Positions 28,019 to 29,364 of a stretch of 29,364 bases of DNA are shown piece by piece. Source of the DNA: an uncultured Roseateles sp. (lineage in GTDB: Bacteria > Pseudomonadota > Gammaproteobacteria > Burkholderiales > Burkholderiaceae); the NCBI GenBank assembly GCA_946480605.1, contig CAMLKW010000024.1:1-29364 (forward strand), in the 5' to 3' direction. Under the pieces are notes generated by a model, which saw nothing but the letters and a program-made list of their open reading frames with translations, had not been told where the DNA came from and searched no databases. The position numbers and the translations under genes were made by a program. The first letter of the stretch is position 1. Each line of letters begins with the position of its first letter.

Positions 28019-28124
28019 GCAGGTGGCCGGGCAGGCCTGATGCGCAGGTAAAGGAGGAGCGACCGCGCAGCGGGCGCGGGGGACACGGAGCATCAGGCCT
28101 GCCCGGTCGCCTGCGGCCATCCAA
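28019..28124 (-). repeat. Hairpin element copy B, inverted relative to copy A
   Basis: The outer stem CCGGGCAGGCCTGATGC (28027-28043) pairs perfectly over 17 bases with 28090-28106 and extends to 25 pairs (28019-28043 with 28090-28114) allowing two G-T pairs. An inner hairpin CCGCGC-AGCGG-GCGCGG is at 28063-28079. Read on the minus strand, the element has TTGGATGG at its end and the same GCTCCGTGTCC and CTTTACCTGCGC flanks as copy A, but different stem sequences. The ytfR start codon follows 14 bases later. Confidence 0.8.
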
Positions 28125-28137
28125 AAGGCAGCGCTGA

Positions 28138-29364
28138 ATGAACTCAACCGTGCTGCGTGCCCATGCCGTCGCCAAGTCCTTCAACGGCGTACCAGCCCTC
28201 CTCAACGCCGGCCTCACGCTGCGCGCCGGTGAGGTCCACGTGCTGATGGGCCAGAACGGCGCCGGCAAGTCCACGCTGATCAAGATCCTGACGGGCGTGC
28301 AGGGCTTGGATGCCGGCGACATCCAGCTCGACGGCCGGCCCTTCGCAGCCCGCACGCCGTTGCAGGCGCAGCAGGCCGGCATCGCGGTCGTGCATCAGGA
28401 GGTGCAGCTGTGCCCCAACCTGTCGGTGGCCGAGAACCTGCTGGCCGGCCGGCTGCCGCGCCGCTGGTGGGGCATCGCCTGGAAGCAGGCTCGCGTCGAC
28501 GCCGAAGCCGCGCTCGCGCGGCTGGGTCTGCAGCTCGACGTGCGCCAGACGCTGGGCGACTTGCCCGTCGCGCTGCAGCAGATGGTGGCCATTGCCCGCG
28601 CGCTGCACCAGCAGGCGCGGGTGCTGATCCTCGACGAGCCCACGTCCAGCCTCGACGAAGCCGAGACCGCGCGGCTGCTCGCGCTGCTGCGCCAGTTGCG
28701 CGGCGAGGGCGTCGCGATCCTGCTGGTCACGCACTTCCTCGACCAGGCCTACGCGGTGGCCGACCGCTTCACGGTGCTGCGCAACGGCGAGCTGGTGGGC
28801 GAGTATTCCGCCGAGCTGCCGCGCATGAAGCTCGTGCAGCTGATGATCGGCCGCGAGCTGTCGGCCACCACGGTGGCGCGCGATGACGCGGCGCCGCCGG
28901 CCGGTGCGGCGCTGCTGCAGACACAAGGCCTGGGTCGCCGCCATGCGGTCGAAGGCGTGAGCCTCAGCGTGGCACCCGGCGAGGTGCTGGGCCTGGCCGG
29001 GCTGCTGGGCGCCGGCCGCACCGAGACCGCGCGCCTGCTGTTCGGTGCCGACCGCGCCGACATGGGCGAGCTGCGCATCGACGGCCAGCCACTTACGCTC
29101 ACCGGCCCGCGCGACGCCATACGTGCCGGCTTCGCGTTCTGCCCCGAGGAGCGCAAGGTGGACGGCATCGTCGCGGCCTTGAGCGTGCGCGAGAACATCG
29201 TGCTGGCGCTGCAGGCCCGCCGCGGCGTGTTCCGCATGCTGTCGCCCACGGCGCAGCGCGAGCTGGCGCAGCGGTTCATCACACAGCTGGGCATCAAGAC
29301 GGCCGATGCCGAGACGCCGATTGGCCTGCTGTCCGGCGGCAACCAGCAGAAGGCCATCCTGGCC
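28138..29364 (+). CDS. ytfR: Galactofuranose-type ABC ATPase (YtfR orthologue), truncated by window end
   Basis: 409 codons are visible of an expected protein of about 500 residues with two ABC domains. The first has Walker A GQNGAGKST (39-46 region), a divergent signature 'LPVALQQMVAIARAL' and Walker B 'VLILDEPTSSLDE' (162-174). The second starts near 265 with a degenerate P-loop 'GLAGLLGAGRTETARLLFG', and its signature 'LSGGNQQKAILA' is the last sequence visible. 'VTHFLDQAYAVADRFTVLRN' and 'CPEERKVDGIVAALSVRENI' closely follow E. coli YtfR rather than RbsA or MglA. It energises import of the sugar bound by YtfQ. A weak AAAAGG lies about 10 bases before the ATG; the permease genes are expected beyond the window. 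Confidence 0.88.
   Translation, partial: MNSTVLRAHAVAKSFNGVPALLNAGLTLRAGEVHVLMGQNGAGKSTLIKILTGVQGLDAGDIQLDGRPFAARTPLQAQQAGIAVVHQEVQLCPNLSVAENLLAGRLPRRWWGIAWKQARVDAEAALARLGLQLDVRQTLGDLPVALQQMVAIARALHQQARVLILDEPTSSLDEAETARLLALLRQLRGEGVAILLVTHFLDQAYAVADRFTVLRNGELVGEYSAELPRMKLVQLMIGRELSATTVARDDAAPPAGAALLQTQGLGRRHAVEGVSLSVAPGEVLGLAGLLGAGRTETARLLFGADRADMGELRIDGQPLTLTGPRDAIRAGFAFCPEERKVDGIVAALSVRENIVLALQARRGVFRMLSPTAQRELAQRFITQLGIKTADAETPIGLLSGGNQQKAILA

Noticed and set aside
28048..28060. Strong Shine-Dalgarno-like AAAGGAGGAG
   Set aside because: No start codon follows at a usable distance, and the sequence is the conserved inner flank of hairpin element B.
27869..28124. A complete insertion sequence or CRISPR repeat pair
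   Set aside because: No transposase gene lies between or beside the inverted copies, and there are only two copies with no regular spacer. A REP-like or MITE-like element fits better.

Overview
This is a high-GC (about 70%) Gram-negative chromosomal segment. Gene content and style point to a betaproteobacterium of the Burkholderiales, in or near the Roseateles/Mitsuaria/Rubrivivax group. The signs are Tat and lipoprotein signals, a TonB-dependent receptor, polysaccharide-use genes and dense GC-rich operons. This placement is from protein and base-composition style only. I saw no phage, insertion sequence, CRISPR array, tRNA or rRNA.

Region 1 (1-7340, all minus strand) is lipid and envelope housekeeping. 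It starts with the N-terminus of an aldehyde dehydrogenase and an SDR oxidoreductase. Next come a periplasmic solute-binding-like protein coupled to a patatin lipoprotein, a secreted START-domain protein, and an AraC regulator - atypical SDR - second patatin lipoprotein operon. Region 2 (7341-10240, minus) is a four-gene operon: a CFA-synthase-like methyltransferase, a DUF1295 membrane reductase, a DUF6134-like secreted protein and a DUF2177 membrane protein. It looks like a reduced form of the lipid-modification cluster often controlled by RpoE/ChrR. A sequence resembling that promoter class lies just upstream of it.

Region 3 (10313-29364) is a galactose/arabinose saccharide-use locus. Two exported exo-acting glycosidases (GH43 and a GH93-like lipoprotein) read leftward from an operator shared with galE. 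A winged-helix regulator with a sugar-locus-type C-terminal domain lies between galE and a long operon. That operon is galT-galK-galM, a cytoplasmic clan GH-A glycosidase, an ABC ATPase, two permeases and a binding protein, mostly joined by 4-nt ATGA overlaps. A TonB-dependent receptor follows, then the start of a galactofuranose-type ABC importer (YtfQ and YtfR orthologues; YtfR runs off the window).

A working model is inference. Exported enzymes trim arabinose/galactose-containing glycans. The TonB receptor brings oligosaccharides through the outer membrane and the ABC systems import them. The cytoplasmic glycosidase splits them and the Leloir enzymes convert galactose to UDP-glucose. Three promoters (galE/GH43, galT, TonB receptor) share one AT-rich signal with a GTTnnnAAC palindrome, which suggests one local regulon.

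The most unusual non-coding feature is a pair of inverted copies of a hairpin element between ytfQ and ytfR. The two copies share conserved inner flanks, but both the outer and inner stems differ in sequence while remaining perfectly self-complementary.
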